Positions 17,023-26,471 of a stretch of 64,000 nucleotides of DNA are shown piece after piece (within the stretch, counting starts at the first letter, position 1; every line of letters starts with the position of its first letter). The notes under the pieces were generated by a model, which did not search any database, was not told the DNA's origin, and was given only the letters and a program-made list of their open reading frames with translations. The DNA is from Taibaiella sp. GTDB taxonomy: Bacteria > Bacteroidota > Bacteroidia > Chitinophagales > Chitinophagaceae. Location of the stretch: positions 186,001-250,000 of the forward strand of contig JAEUVV010000012.1 in the NCBI GenBank assembly GCA_016786705.1, read 5' to 3'. The position numbers and the translations under genes are program-made.

Positions 17023-18222
17023 TTAGCTCTGCTCTTCGTATGCTTGTATCATTCCCTTTAATATGTTTATGAACTTTGATGGACTTACATTCGTCAGTTT
17101 AAGAGAGGTACAGGCATTAAACTTTGCAAATTGTTTCAATTGTTGGACAAAAGGTTTTGCCCATAATTCAATAGCTATATTTTCGTTTTCGATATAAAGA
17201 GAGATGAGTTCAAATTGCTGCGCTTTCCGGTGCGCTTTGCAATCTACCCGGCCAATGAACAGGTCACCGAATAAAATGGGCAGACAAAAATAACCGTATT
17301 GCCTTTTTTCTTTTGGGGTATAACATTCGATACGGAAATCAAAGTTGAATAACTGCCTGATGCGGTCGCGATGGATAATCGAATTGTCAAAAGGAGATAA
17401 AAGTCTGACAGTTGAATTATTTTTCCGAATAATTTTATCCGTTAATTCACTTTGGATAAAAACGGGAGCTAATCCTTCAATAGCTATTTTTTGTATTATG
17501 CCTTCCTCCAGCATTTCCTGCAAAACTATGTTTACATTTTCCCTTAATGCTGCTCCCTTTTTAAGATGTGTAATTTGTTTAATAGTCGTAAATCCATAAG
17601 CGCGTAAGTATGTTTTTACCAGGTAGCATGCCCACTCCAGCGGGTCTGGCAATGTCAGGTCAATGTTTCCCGGTAAGACTCTTTCAGCGATATCGTATGT
17701 TTTTTCCATTCCATTACGACCGGATATCATTAAATCTCCTTGCAGAAAAAGTCGCTCCAGGGCGATTTTTGCTGGTTTCCAATCCCACCAGCTCCCGGCT
17801 TTTTTAGTTACATGCTCAAAATCTCTTGCCTTTTTGGCCCCTTCAGCCTGGATCGTTTCCATTATATATTGCATCATCCGGGGTGCTGCATTATAATAAT
17901 GAGATTTATTTTCCCGGACCGCTGACATTTGGGGAAGCACAAAACGAAAATCACTCATAGGAAGATACGAGGCGGCATGGAACCAGTATTCAAAAACTTT
18001 TTGTTCTTTTACCAATTCATCCAGGTATGCCGTTTTATAATCCGGGATCCTTGTCCAAAGGGTATGATGATGTGCCCGTTCAACGATAGACAAGGTGTCT
18101 ATCTGTAAATAGCCGAGATGTTCTATCGCCTTCGCAACCGCTACTTTTCCCTTTCCGAAAGGAGATGTATGTAGTAAACCCTGCCGCTCCAGGGTAATAC
18201 GCTGTAATTGTTTTATGGTCAA
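17023..18222 (-). CDS. YcaQ-like winged-helix DNA glycosylase family protein
   Basis: A 399-residue protein of the crosslink-repair DNA glycosylase YcaQ family (winged helix DNA-binding). The N-terminus has YLQIDTLSIVERAHHHTLWTR, the family hallmark. Further segments LPMSDFRFVLP and LLSPFDNSIIHRDR and a KRQYGYFCLPILFGDLFIGR module also fit. The family removes bulky or crosslinked base adducts. It is convergent with the sulfur operon and appears monocistronic. Confidence 0.85.
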   Translation of the reverse strand: MTIKQLQRITLERQGLLHTSPFGKGKVAVAKAIEHLGYLQIDTLSIVERAHHHTLWTRIPDYKTAYLDELVKEQKVFEYWFHAASYLPMSDFRFVLPQMSAVRENKSHYYNAAPRMMQYIMETIQAEGAKKARDFEHVTKKAGSWWDWKPAKIALERLFLQGDLMISGRNGMEKTYDIAERVLPGNIDLTLPDPLEWACYLVKTYLRAYGFTTIKQITHLKKGAALRENVNIVLQEMLEEGIIQKIAIEGLAPVFIQSELTDKIIRKNNSTVRLLSPFDNSIIHRDRIRQLFNFDFRIECYTPKEKRQYGYFCLPILFGDLFIGRVDCKAHRKAQQFELISLYIENENIAIELWAKPFVQQLKQFAKFNACTSLKLTNVSPSKFINILKGMIQAYEEQS

Positions 18223-18559
18223 TGTTTTCCCTATTTATTATTAAACAATAGAAACGCCGGTTTCCGCTTCTTTATTATGGAATTCAGAAATCGGCAGGAT
18301 CAATTAAGATTCAACAGAAAACCTGCACTGAACTTTGGGCTTGAATACGCACATAAGTCATCAAGACTGACTAACCGCAACAGCTTTGTAATCGTGATAC
18401 ATAAGGCCACATTGCTCTTAAACCTTATCATTTCCTTCTTTATTTATGAAGGCAATAAAATCAAGTTTATATTTGTTATGCGATCAGCCTTATGTATTTT
18501 TTTGTAGCTAACTATTTTAACCAGTATTTTATCCCGGCCACTCCTTATAAAGTATAAAA
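18223..18559. other. Intergenic stretch, nothing firm
   Basis: Between the YcaQ-like gene and the response regulator. An open frame at about 18277-18507 (+) exists but lacks protein-like composition. No RNA gene or clear terminator was recognised. Confidence 0.35.
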
Positions 18560-19321
18560 CTATTGCTGCCTGCCCCCGGTAGACTTAAGTTGCTCCCATT
18601 TTATCCGACCGGTATTTTCAAATTGATGATTTCCACATATAACGAATTGTTCATTAACCTCAGTAATATGTAATGAATTTAAACTCAAACTTCGCCCTAC
18701 CTTTATAAAATATTTCCGGAGTGCTGCAGGCACCAATTGCTCAACTACAAATGCAATGGTTCCCCGAACGGGATATTCGCCGTGCCTGTCTTTGAGAAAA
18801 ACCCTAACATAGTTTTTGCTTGCCCCCATCCCGATCACATCTCGCCAAAAAAACTGCTCCTTTCTTTGTCCTATTTTGACATAAAAAAAATCCGGTAGTT
18901 CTTCTTCCTCTCTCCTTACTAAAGAATGAGGTTCCTGTCCCCTGGCTATTGCCAGCTGAATGGCAGCAAACATGGCCGCTGGATTAACCGGCTTAATAAG
19001 GTAATTGGCAGGTTGCGTGGCCGTGGCTTGCTTAATAGTGTCCGTATCATTATAAGCTGTGAGAAAAATGAAAGGTTTTGCATGATTAGTCTTTATCAAA
19101 TTGGCTAAAGAAATGCCGGTTTTATCAGCTCCCTCATCGAGGTTAATGTCTAGCATAAACAAGTCGGCTTCTGTTCGCAGGACCGCTTCAGCTGCTGAGG
19201 CATAGTCATAACTCAAGCCACATACTTCATAACCCAACCCTTCTAAACTTCGTTTAATCTCTGCGGCAATCAATGCCTGATCTTCTACTATATAAATCTT
19301 AATTCTATTGCTGTTCTCCAT
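18560..19321 (-). CDS. LytTR-family response regulator
   Basis: A 253-residue protein from the ATG at 19321, which gives MENSNRIKIYIVEDQ and overlaps the kinase stop by 17 bp. The receiver domain spans about 1-125, with acidic ED near the start, phosphorylation aspartate in LFMLDINLDEG (about D57), the conserved Thr in FLTAYND and Lys in YLIKPV. The C-terminal LytTR DNA-binding domain has NYVRVFLKDR and FIKVGRSLSLNSLHITEV. It is co-transcribed with the kinase. A plausible target is the direct repeat at 21061-21095. Confidence 0.9.
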   Translation of the reverse strand: MENSNRIKIYIVEDQALIAAEIKRSLEGLGYEVCGLSYDYASAAEAVLRTEADLFMLDINLDEGADKTGISLANLIKTNHAKPFIFLTAYNDTDTIKQATATQPANYLIKPVNPAAMFAAIQLAIARGQEPHSLVRREEEELPDFFYVKIGQRKEQFFWRDVIGMGASKNYVRVFLKDRHGEYPVRGTIAFVVEQLVPAALRKYFIKVGRSLSLNSLHITEVNEQFVICGNHQFENTGRIKWEQLKSTGGRQQ

Positions 19322-20990
19322 AAGGAATAAAAAGATTGAAATGATAAGGATGATCTTTAATAACGCTGAACTGACCTTTGATTTGCGCAATCAATAATTT
19401 CACGATTTCGGTTCCTAAGCCACTTTTAATTTCCGTTATCTTATCGGGTACAATGCCATCATCCTTATATGCTAAGGACACAAAAGATCCGTTGTTGCGA
19501 ATACATATATCCATATTCAACACTTCTGCTGCGCTTCTGGCATACTTTATTGAATTAGTAATCCACTCATTAAGTATAAGCGACAATGCAAAACAAGTAT
19601 TCAGAGGCAGCGTTACGGGCTCTGTAATTATATGAGTAACCACCTTTCGCTGATGCTCATAGCAAGCAATAACCTTATTCACTAATATCTTGATGTATGC
19701 TCCAAAGTCTACCTCGTTACAGTTTCCAAGTAAGTGATCATGTAAGGTTGCTATACTCTCCACCCTAAGACGGGCCGTTTCAAGATGTAAAATTACCTCT
19801 TCATTATCTGTACTCTCTTGCTGCATGTGCAATAAGCTGTAAATTGTGTAAAGGTTATTCTTAATCCTATGCTGAATTTCTTTATTCATCAGCTCCACGT
19901 TGCCTATCTGTTGATCAAGGGCTGCATTTGTTTGCGCTAAACGCAGCGATTGTATCCTGTATTTTTTATTCTTTTTATGGAGATAAATACTAAGTACTGT
20001 AATCACAACCAATAATAGTCCTAGTCCCCAAAGCCCATACGCGCGCCACTTACTGATAGTGGCTTCATAAGCAGTTTTACGTCGCTCTGCTGCCGTTTCT
20101 GAAAGTATAAGGCTTTGTTGCATTTTTTCAAAATCATCGCCTGCAAATAAAAGGTCTTGTAGCCTGTTTTGATCTTTAATATATTGATAGGCCCTATTCC
20201 GGTCGCCGATGGCATCGTATAAGACATGTAACTGTTGGGCATAATAAAGCTGGTCACTAAGCGTACTGAGCTTCTGGTAAGCAGCAACCAATGAATCTAA
20301 ATATACCGAATTTTTCTTCTTCCTATAATAGATATCAAGACGACTGCAGCTAAGGTAATAATGATCGAGGTAATTGTAGGTCTTAGGGTCATTCTTAATC
20401 CACTCCCTTTTGGTAAGATGGGTTAAAATACTATCCGCTAAATCATATGCTGCTACCTCAGTCGCTATAAGTGCCAATTCCGGGATAAAGAGCATTGCCT
20501 TGCGTTCCGTACTATCCTTTTGCACCAGCTCAAGTATCAGACTCCTTAATACAGCACCGGCACCGGCTTTATCCTTTACCTTATCATAAGCATGAGCCAC
20601 CAGGTGCTTTGTATATAAATACTTCTGTTCCTCTCCTGATTGACGGAAAAGCTCTGCTGCAGCAGCATATAGTGCTATGGTCTTTAGAGGTTCCCTATTC
20701 CATGCATCATAAACTTTTGCCCTTGCGAAAGTTGCCGCAGCCAGCATTCGTTTATCCGCGCTACGCTCAGCCAATTGCTGGGCACTATCAAAATATACTA
20801 AACTTTGGCTAAATGACGCGTAGCCCTGCTTAATGCGATATACAGAGTCTCCTTTGATTAAAAACTGCTCAAAATCTGTAGTATCCTGCACTGCTTTTCC
20901 CGGAAAAGGTAGTAGAAAAACAAGCATCGAAATAAATCGAAACAAATAAGTCCGTAAACTTTTAAAACTATACTTAAAATGGCGGAACAT
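19305..20990 (-). CDS. Sensor histidine kinase with periplasmic TPR-like domain
   Basis: A 561-residue membrane kinase. A signal/anchor helix at the N-terminus is followed by a helical TPR-like sensor region (about 40-310), a transmembrane helix (about 317-340), a short coiled coil, and a HisKA_2-type dimerisation domain whose phospho-acceptor is in EIQHRIKNN (about H372). A GHKL ATPase follows, with N-box LNEWITNSIKYA and a DDG motif. HisKA_2 kinases usually pair with LytTR or CheY-like partners, and the overlapping gene fits. The signal sensed is unknown. A TATCTTTG box on the minus strand (21016-21023) is a likely promoter. Confidence 0.88.
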   Translation of the reverse strand: MFRHFKYSFKSLRTYLFRFISMLVFLLPFPGKAVQDTTDFEQFLIKGDSVYRIKQGYASFSQSLVYFDSAQQLAERSADKRMLAAATFARAKVYDAWNREPLKTIALYAAAAELFRQSGEEQKYLYTKHLVAHAYDKVKDKAGAGAVLRSLILELVQKDSTERKAMLFIPELALIATEVAAYDLADSILTHLTKREWIKNDPKTYNYLDHYYLSCSRLDIYYRKKKNSVYLDSLVAAYQKLSTLSDQLYYAQQLHVLYDAIGDRNRAYQYIKDQNRLQDLLFAGDDFEKMQQSLILSETAAERRKTAYEATISKWRAYGLWGLGLLLVVITVLSIYLHKKNKKYRIQSLRLAQTNAALDQQIGNVELMNKEIQHRIKNNLYTIYSLLHMQQESTDNEEVILHLETARLRVESIATLHDHLLGNCNEVDFGAYIKILVNKVIACYEHQRKVVTHIITEPVTLPLNTCFALSLILNEWITNSIKYARSAAEVLNMDICIRNNGSFVSLAYKDDGIVPDKITEIKSGLGTEIVKLLIAQIKGQFSVIKDHPYHFNLFIPYGEQQ

Positions 20991-21015
20991 ATAAAAAAGT
21001 AGCTGCTATTCAATA

Positions 21016-21023
21016 CAAAGATA
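21016..21023 (-). promoter_or_regulatory. Candidate -7 box of the kinase/regulator operon
   Basis: Read on the minus strand this is TATCTTTG, a match to the TAnnTTTG consensus, 26 bp before the kinase start codon. No clear -33 element was found. Confidence 0.45.
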
Positions 21024-21060
21024 AGCCTAACTAATTGGCATTATTATCATTAGCAGGTCA

Positions 21061-21095
21061 TTCGCACTCAAAAATGAGCGGTTCGCACTCAAAAA
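21061..21095 (+). promoter_or_regulatory. 14-bp direct repeat, LytTR operator candidate
   Basis: TTCGCACTCAAAAA occurs perfectly at 21061-21074 and 21082-21095, with start-to-start spacing of 21 bp. It lies between the divergent kinase/LytTR operon and the T9SS protein gene, directly upstream of the likely -33 element of the latter. LytTR regulators bind direct repeats on one face of the helix with about 21-22 bp period next to the promoter, so this is a strong operator candidate. Confidence 0.65.
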
Positions 21096-21127
21096 ATTGA
21101 GAAAAGAATTGCATTCCAATACTTTTG
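21096..21127 (+). promoter_or_regulatory. Promoter of the T9SS-exported protein gene
   Basis: TACTTTTG at 21120-21127 matches the -7 consensus TAnnTTTG. ATTG at 21096-21099 is a -33-like element with a 20-bp spacer. The direct repeats end at 21095, immediately upstream, as for an activator-dependent promoter. Confidence 0.6.
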
Positions 21128-21150
21128 TTGTCAAACAAACAAGGTAATAA

Positions 21151-22581
21151 ATGAACCGAAGTTATGATACAATATTATATACAACAATCATTATTCTTTC
21201 TGGATTAAGTGGAACAGTTTCAGGGCAATCCCTATACAACAATGGTGCAGCAATAACCATAAAACCTGGAGGTAAACTAAACGTAACCGGAGACATGATC
21301 AATGCAGCAAATGCTTCTTTAGAAAATAATGGAGCACTTTCTATAGCCGGCAATATTACCAATAATGGCATTTTAGGGGCTCCTGCCGGCAGCACGCTTC
21401 ACTTTACGGGGAATACCACACAAACTATCAACGGACTCACAGCAATTAATGCAAAAAATGTGGTTATTGATAATGCTGCCGGTATTATCCTGACGACACC
21501 TTTGAATATTGACGGAACTATTACCTTCACCAATGGAATAATAAAAGCTACAAACAGTAATGCACCTGTAATCTTTAGTAGCAATGGCAGTGTAAGCGGA
21601 ACACCTTCCGATGCCAGCCATATTGAGGGGTATGTGAGAAAAAATGGTACCGGAATCTTTACTTTCCCAATAGGAGATTCCGCTAAATATCAACCGGTAG
21701 GATTGGATCTAGCTACAAATACGGCAGGCATAACAGCACGATACTATGCCGCAGATGCTGGTAATGGTCTATTTAGCACTACAGGCAGCACTGCTACTCC
21801 CTTAGTTGCTTACAACACAAAAGAGTATTGGGACATTGTTCCTGTGGATGCTGCTACCGGAACCATAACCATTTATTATGATAGCTATAATAATGTAGGC
21901 ATCACTCATACTTCAGATTTGCGTGTGGCCCATAAAATGGGAACACAGTGGCTTAATGAGGGTGGTAATGTGGCAGGAGATATTAATAGCGGCACGATTA
22001 CGAGTGCCCCACTTGCCAGCTGGTCGCCATTTACCTTGGGCAGCATATCCAACAGCAGTCCATTACCAGTTAAATTGACCCGCTTCTCCGGCTATAATAA
22101 CAGCACAACCAATCATATAGAATGGATAACGGGTATAGAAGAGCCGGGAACTACTTTTGCCGTGCAGCGCAGCACCAATGCCAAAGATTATGAAACTATA
22201 GTTACTCAAAGCGGCAATGGTAACTATAGTCATTACCATTTCTATGATAATTACCCTCCGGCTATTACTTATTACCGGCTATTGATAACGACCGCTGACG
22301 GCGCTGCCGATTATAGTAGTGTTTTGATTCTGAAAACAGATCTGCAGACTAAAACAAAAGTGGCGGTATATCCTGTACCCGCCAGGGAAAGCCTGAATAT
22401 TAAATGTAATATGGAAAGCCTTGAGGGCACAACAGCTATTTTGAAAGATGTAACTGGAAAAACAGTACATACTGCTTTTCTGCATTCGGGCACCAATAAT
22501 TTAAACTTAGCTGGCCTGGCATCGGGCGTCTACCTGCTTCACCTGGCTGACGGCTCTGTAATCAAAATCGCAAAACAGTAA
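21151..22581 (+). CDS. Cell-surface protein with T9SS type A sorting domain
   Basis: A 476-residue exported protein. A signal peptide (about 1-25) is followed by a beta-helix-like region of short Asn/Gly-rich repeats (NNGALSIAGNITNNGILGAPAG), then a Gly/Thr-rich beta domain. After PLPVKLTRFSGYN comes a fibronectin-like stretch. The last 75 residues (VYPVPARESLNI through GVYLLHLADGSVIKIAKQ) form the C-terminal type IX sorting domain, which is cleaved on secretion. It is an adhesin-like surface protein of unknown ligand, divergent from the LytTR operon and possibly its target. Confidence 0.88.
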   Translation: MNRSYDTILYTTIIILSGLSGTVSGQSLYNNGAAITIKPGGKLNVTGDMINAANASLENNGALSIAGNITNNGILGAPAGSTLHFTGNTTQTINGLTAINAKNVVIDNAAGIILTTPLNIDGTITFTNGIIKATNSNAPVIFSSNGSVSGTPSDASHIEGYVRKNGTGIFTFPIGDSAKYQPVGLDLATNTAGITARYYAADAGNGLFSTTGSTATPLVAYNTKEYWDIVPVDAATGTITIYYDSYNNVGITHTSDLRVAHKMGTQWLNEGGNVAGDINSGTITSAPLASWSPFTLGSISNSSPLPVKLTRFSGYNNSTTNHIEWITGIEEPGTTFAVQRSTNAKDYETIVTQSGNGNYSHYHFYDNYPPAITYYRLLITTADGAADYSSVLILKTDLQTKTKVAVYPVPARESLNIKCNMESLEGTTAILKDVTGKTVHTAFLHSGTNNLNLAGLASGVYLLHLADGSVIKIAKQ

Positions 22582-22618
22582 TCAAAATCATTAAACAATA
22601 ACAAAAAAAAGACTAAAC

Positions 22619-23380
22619 ATGAAGCGGATATACACAATTATAGTTACAATAATTTTAACGACTCTTAGTGCCCGTGCCCAAAACAATGTAGGTATTAATA
22701 ACACTAATCCTGACCCTTCAGCAGCGCTGCTGATAGACACTGCTGCCAGCGGGCCACAGGGCATGCTCATTCCTCGTATGACACAGGCCAGACGCAATGC
22801 CATAGCCAGCCCGGCTACCGGCCTTATGTTGTACCAAACCGACAATAATCCTGGCTTCTATTTTTATAATGGCAGCGCCTGGGCTGCGGTGGGCGGTGCA
22901 GGTGGAGCGACCTTAGACCTATTGGTTACCAAAACCAACAATGCTCAAATTTTATCCTTAGCCAACGGAACCAACACTGGTGATTTGGTCACCTTTAACA
23001 ATGTTGTCACCTCCCCCACACTGGGCAGCTACAATACCACTACTAATGAATATACGGTTGGTGTGAGCGGGCTATATATGATTCAGGCAGTTACCCGTTG
23101 TGAAGACCACCCCACGCCAACCAATACTGTGCCGCAATTTTTATTTGTTGATGTTGATGCAGCCGGGATCGGTTCGCCAAATACAATAATTACCGATTAT
23201 CCAACTATAACTTCAAGCAACTTGCCTGCTGGTTCTAAAGGAAGAGGCTTTACCCAGGTTACTTTATACTTAACAGCCGGGCAAAAAGTGCGCATCCTGG
23301 GCTTAGGCGCCAACAGTTCTACCGCTACACGACCATTACTATTGAACCAAAGCTGCAAGTTCATGGTGGTGAAGTTGTAG
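22619..23380 (+). CDS. Exported surface protein, VGI..TNP module plus C1q/TNF-like domain
   Basis: A 253-residue protein with a signal peptide (about 1-20). Residues about 22-90 carry the frequent Bacteroidota module NVGINNTNPDPSAALLID, GMLIPRMTQARRNAIASPATG and GFYFYNGSAWAAV, which resembles phage-tail or adhesin stalk modules. Residues about 100-253 alternate beta strands ending in the KFMVVKL type of C1q/TNF-like jelly-roll domain (GLYMIQAVTRCE; VTLYLTAGQKVRILG). It has no T9SS tail. It follows the T9SS gene by 37 bp and is probably co-expressed. Confidence 0.75.
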   Translation: MKRIYTIIVTIILTTLSARAQNNVGINNTNPDPSAALLIDTAASGPQGMLIPRMTQARRNAIASPATGLMLYQTDNNPGFYFYNGSAWAAVGGAGGATLDLLVTKTNNAQILSLANGTNTGDLVTFNNVVTSPTLGSYNTTTNEYTVGVSGLYMIQAVTRCEDHPTPTNTVPQFLFVDVDAAGIGSPNTIITDYPTITSSNLPAGSKGRGFTQVTLYLTAGQKVRILGLGANSSTATRPLLLNQSCKFMVVKL

Positions 23381-23445
23381 AAACTAATACATATTATAAA
23401 TCCTAAAACAAATATTAAATTTTCATAACCGGTCAAAACTAAATT

Positions 23446-24135
23446 ATGCCCAAGTTTAAAAACATAACGCAATACATGGATTCTTTAGCAAAAGATATCA
23501 TGCCGCTCTATTTCAACGCCCTGGAAGAAATAAAAAAGCTATTTGATCAAGATGCACAAAGTATGTGGGAAGACACCATAAAGGGTCAGATAATTAAGCG
23601 TAGAGAGGATAATTATCCGAAATTACTAGACTTTACAAAACAGCAAATAGCTCAAACAAAAGGATTTACTCTTGAAGGGAAAACATATACCATATTTCAC
23701 CAGGCTCCATTTAAATATGCTAAAGATGCGGAAGCTTTATTAAAAAAGCTTTTCTCTGATCTAAAACCAGCACAAGTGATTAAAACAGTAACAATATCTA
23801 ATTATAAGGAATGGGAAACTTCAAAATATAAAGAAATTGCAAATACTGTAAGTATATTGCTAAAAAGTGAAGAGTTAAGTAAGAGTACTGAAGATGGAGG
23901 GCTTAGCACTCAGGCAGAAGGCGATCTGTCCACCCTATCTAAACATTACATGAAGTCAATAACAACAAGCATAGGTAACTACAATAGGATTTTCGGGGTT
24001 TTCGATAATAACTATGGATTCAAGTTGATTGGCGTCGGCAACCATATAGGAAAAGATAACAAAAAATATGAAGTGCTTACAGTTAAAGGATTTCATACAT
24101 TTTCGAATTGTAACAATAAAGCACATATATCTTAA
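23446..24135 (+). CDS. Unknown protein, first gene of the MACPF cassette
   Basis: A 229-residue soluble protein without signal peptide or membrane helix. It is mostly helical and Lys-rich in the first two thirds (for example NALEEIKKLFDQDAQSMW and a KYAKDAEALLKKLFSDLKP helix), with a beta-rich C-terminus (NYGFKLIGVGNH; KYEVLTVKGFHTF). I do not recognise a family. It lies 58 bp upstream of the MACPF-like gene on the same strand and its Lys-rich, A+T-rich coding style matches those genes rather than the genes to its left. It could be an immunity, chaperone or accessory partner; that is a guess. Confidence 0.6.
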   Translation: MPKFKNITQYMDSLAKDIMPLYFNALEEIKKLFDQDAQSMWEDTIKGQIIKRREDNYPKLLDFTKQQIAQTKGFTLEGKTYTIFHQAPFKYAKDAEALLKKLFSDLKPAQVIKTVTISNYKEWETSKYKEIANTVSILLKSEELSKSTEDGGLSTQAEGDLSTLSKHYMKSITTSIGNYNRIFGVFDNNYGFKLIGVGNHIGKDNKKYEVLTVKGFHTFSNCNNKAHIS

Positions 24136-24193
24136 TCATCCTATTGTGCTTGATAAAAGACAATTGTGATACAAAACAATTAATCTTATATAG

Positions 24194-25489
24194 ATGAGTA
24201 AAAAAACAACAATACAAAGAGCTCCTGAACAGCTCAGGAAACTGGAGCTGGGGCAATTGTATAATGAAGCAAGCAATCGTTTTGAAAATATTAATTGCCT
24301 GGATTTACAAAGTCTGTATGATAATAAAATGCTCCGGTTCAATAATGAAGAAGTTATGGAATACTACGCATTCTCTGAAAACACTGAAGAGGATACCAGT
24401 CAAAGTGTATTGGACATTGGTGGTGCAGTAAAAGGGGGCGGCTTAACGGCAAGCTTATCGGCTGCTTATGCTTATTACGAAGAAAAGACAAAAGCAACCA
24501 AGGAGCAATACATAATGGGTAGCATTTATAAAGTAAAAAAGGTATCCATAGAGCTGTTCAACTTTAAACATGAATCGGAGCAACTATTTAACTGCTTTAG
24601 AGAGTCACGATTCAAAAGCGATTACGAGAACATTAAGACGGAACAGAATAAGAATAGGAAAAAAGCATTGATTCAAAAGTTCAAAGCTGATTGGGGCACC
24701 GGACTGATAGTAAAGCTTAAATTAATGGGTGGTGCCTATTCTAATATTGAATTCAGGAGTGCTTCGACAAATGTAAAATCCAACACGATCCATGAAGCAG
24801 AACTAAATTTCCAATCAAAATTTGTAAGTGCCGAAGGCAAATTGATGCTGAGCCAGGAAACCGCTGGCTTAAAATTGAGCATCAATCAATCGGGTAGTAC
24901 TGTTTTATTCCCAGACGAGGTAGAGTCATATAAAAAATACGTTGATGAACAAATAGATTATCTGAAGAGAAGAATTGATAATGCTGCTGACCAGGCAAAA
25001 GCCGTAGCACCCGAATTTAAGGGAACAGGAGATAGAAAGTCAATTAGTGCAAAAGATCTGAACCTTAAGGAGAATACAGATGATGTAGAAGAAACGGAAA
25101 AAGTGTTTAAGAAAAGAATGGTCAAAGAGCTTGAGACCATAGCTGCGGGCATAGCCAACCCAAATAATGAAAGTATTTTAGATTGCATCAAACGAATTGT
25201 TAACCTTGAAGCAGAAAGTGCGCGATTAAAAAGTTTAACCTCTGTTTTTCAGGAATTTCAACAAAGTAAACTTGCTTTTAAAGATAAGTTGACAGATTGT
25301 TACGCCGAGTTTAAAGATAAAACAGAAGAGCTGACAATTTCAGAAATCAGCTTTTTGAAGGGCTTAAATAATTTAATGATTAAAGTGTCCACGATGAATT
25401 ACACCGACGATGAGGACCAGAGTAAAGAATTGTTCGAAACCAGTTTCATACATGAAATAAAAGAATTTATTAAATCAAACACTAAATAA
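24194..25489 (+). CDS. MACPF-like pore-forming protein
   Basis: A 431-residue protein without a signal peptide. Its centre resembles the membrane attack complex/perforin fold. Residues 71-121 have a Gly-rich strand (VLDIGGAVKGGGL), an Ala/Tyr-rich strand (SLSAAYAYYEEKTK) and a long strand (YIMGSIYKVKKVSIEL), as at the start of MACPF domains. Residues 167-180 read WGTGLIVKLKLMGG, close to the family signature Y-G-T-H-[FY]-x6-G-G, although the His is Gly. Amphipathic strands follow (about 200-235), then a helical C-terminus from about 240. The next gene starts within its stop codon, and a jacalin-like lectin gene follows. Family call by motif only. Confidence 0.65.
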   Translation: MSKKTTIQRAPEQLRKLELGQLYNEASNRFENINCLDLQSLYDNKMLRFNNEEVMEYYAFSENTEEDTSQSVLDIGGAVKGGGLTASLSAAYAYYEEKTKATKEQYIMGSIYKVKKVSIELFNFKHESEQLFNCFRESRFKSDYENIKTEQNKNRKKALIQKFKADWGTGLIVKLKLMGGAYSNIEFRSASTNVKSNTIHEAELNFQSKFVSAEGKLMLSQETAGLKLSINQSGSTVLFPDEVESYKKYVDEQIDYLKRRIDNAADQAKAVAPEFKGTGDRKSISAKDLNLKENTDDVEETEKVFKKRMVKELETIAAGIANPNNESILDCIKRIVNLEAESARLKSLTSVFQEFQQSKLAFKDKLTDCYAEFKDKTEELTISEISFLKGLNNLMIKVSTMNYTDDEDQSKELFETSFIHEIKEFIKSNTK

Positions 25490-26454
25490 TGGCATCCGAT
25501 CAATTAACAAACGAAAGACTTGATGGTATAGATTTAGATCAGGTTCCTGATTCTTTATACGAACAGTATGAATCATATAGTTTCGAGATCATGACATGGG
25601 AAGAACTGGATCCGGAAACTTTTGAGTGCGATAATAATAAGCCGGACAAACAGGCAAGTTTTTATGATCAATTCATCAATCATAAAATAAAATTTTTTGC
25701 CTACCTGAGCTTCTTTCAGAGTGACAGTACAATCAATCAGGTATTGAAAGAATATGAGCCCGTTTATAAAAACGCAATAAATGATTTGCTCAAATCAGAC
25801 AATCCGGAAGAAGGATTTAAAACTAAAAATCAATACCTTCAAAAAGAGCAGTACTTCAAGAAAGAGTTAATAATGCGATCTGAAGAGCTGAATACATATT
25901 ATACCCTGTTTACCGAAAACTACGATACATTTTTTAATAAAATCGGACATGGTTTTTATCTAAAAGTAGAGGAGAATTTTTTAGTAGAACAAGGAGTACT
26001 TGGCGAAAAAAAGACAGCAAAAAAAATAAAATTCTGGGATAATAAGGACCAAGCTGTATTAAACAAATTGAGAGCATTCCCCTTGCTCCATGTTACAGTC
26101 GAACAGAAAATAATCGGCAATCAGGATTCTGCCTATCTGGAAGAAATAGTAACACCACTTATTAAGTATGTAGTATTTATAGATGGTTATGTTAGACAGT
26201 CAGTAGATTTTTTTACTAACAAGAACACAATTGCCAGAATCTATCTACCCAAATCAGAACAGCTGACTATACCTGGCAGTAAAACCTTTGTCATACCTAC
26301 ATTTTCGGCTGATAGTACGGCCATAGATGATTACCTCAAAAACATCGACCAGGTAAGTATCCATTTCAATCCAACTTATAAAATATATGACACCCGACTT
26401 AGCCTGGTAGCAGCTACAACCAATATAGATCAACGAGGCGTATCAATATATTAA
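25489..26454 (+). CDS. Unknown partner protein of the MACPF-like gene
   Basis: A 321-residue soluble protein whose ATG overlaps the MACPF-like gene's TAA by one base (TAATG), a sign of translational coupling and a fixed ratio of products. The N-terminal 150 residues are acidic and helical (long helix FKTKNQYLQKEQYFKKELI). The C-terminal half is beta-rich (FPLLHVTVEQKIIG; TIARIYLPKSEQLTIPG; RLSLVAATTNIDQRG). No known family was recognised. It may be a second pore component, an inhibitor or an activator. Confidence 0.6.
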   Translation: MASDQLTNERLDGIDLDQVPDSLYEQYESYSFEIMTWEELDPETFECDNNKPDKQASFYDQFINHKIKFFAYLSFFQSDSTINQVLKEYEPVYKNAINDLLKSDNPEEGFKTKNQYLQKEQYFKKELIMRSEELNTYYTLFTENYDTFFNKIGHGFYLKVEENFLVEQGVLGEKKTAKKIKFWDNKDQAVLNKLRAFPLLHVTVEQKIIGNQDSAYLEEIVTPLIKYVVFIDGYVRQSVDFFTNKNTIARIYLPKSEQLTIPGSKTFVIPTFSADSTAIDDYLKNIDQVSIHFNPTYKIYDTRLSLVAATTNIDQRGVSIY

Positions 26455-26471
26455 CTCTTATACCGTAAAGC

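Noticed and set aside
18208-18507. 99-codon open frame in the gap after the YcaQ-like gene
   Set aside because: It starts inside the start region of the YcaQ-like gene, has no recognisable domain and an A+T-rich hydrophobic end.
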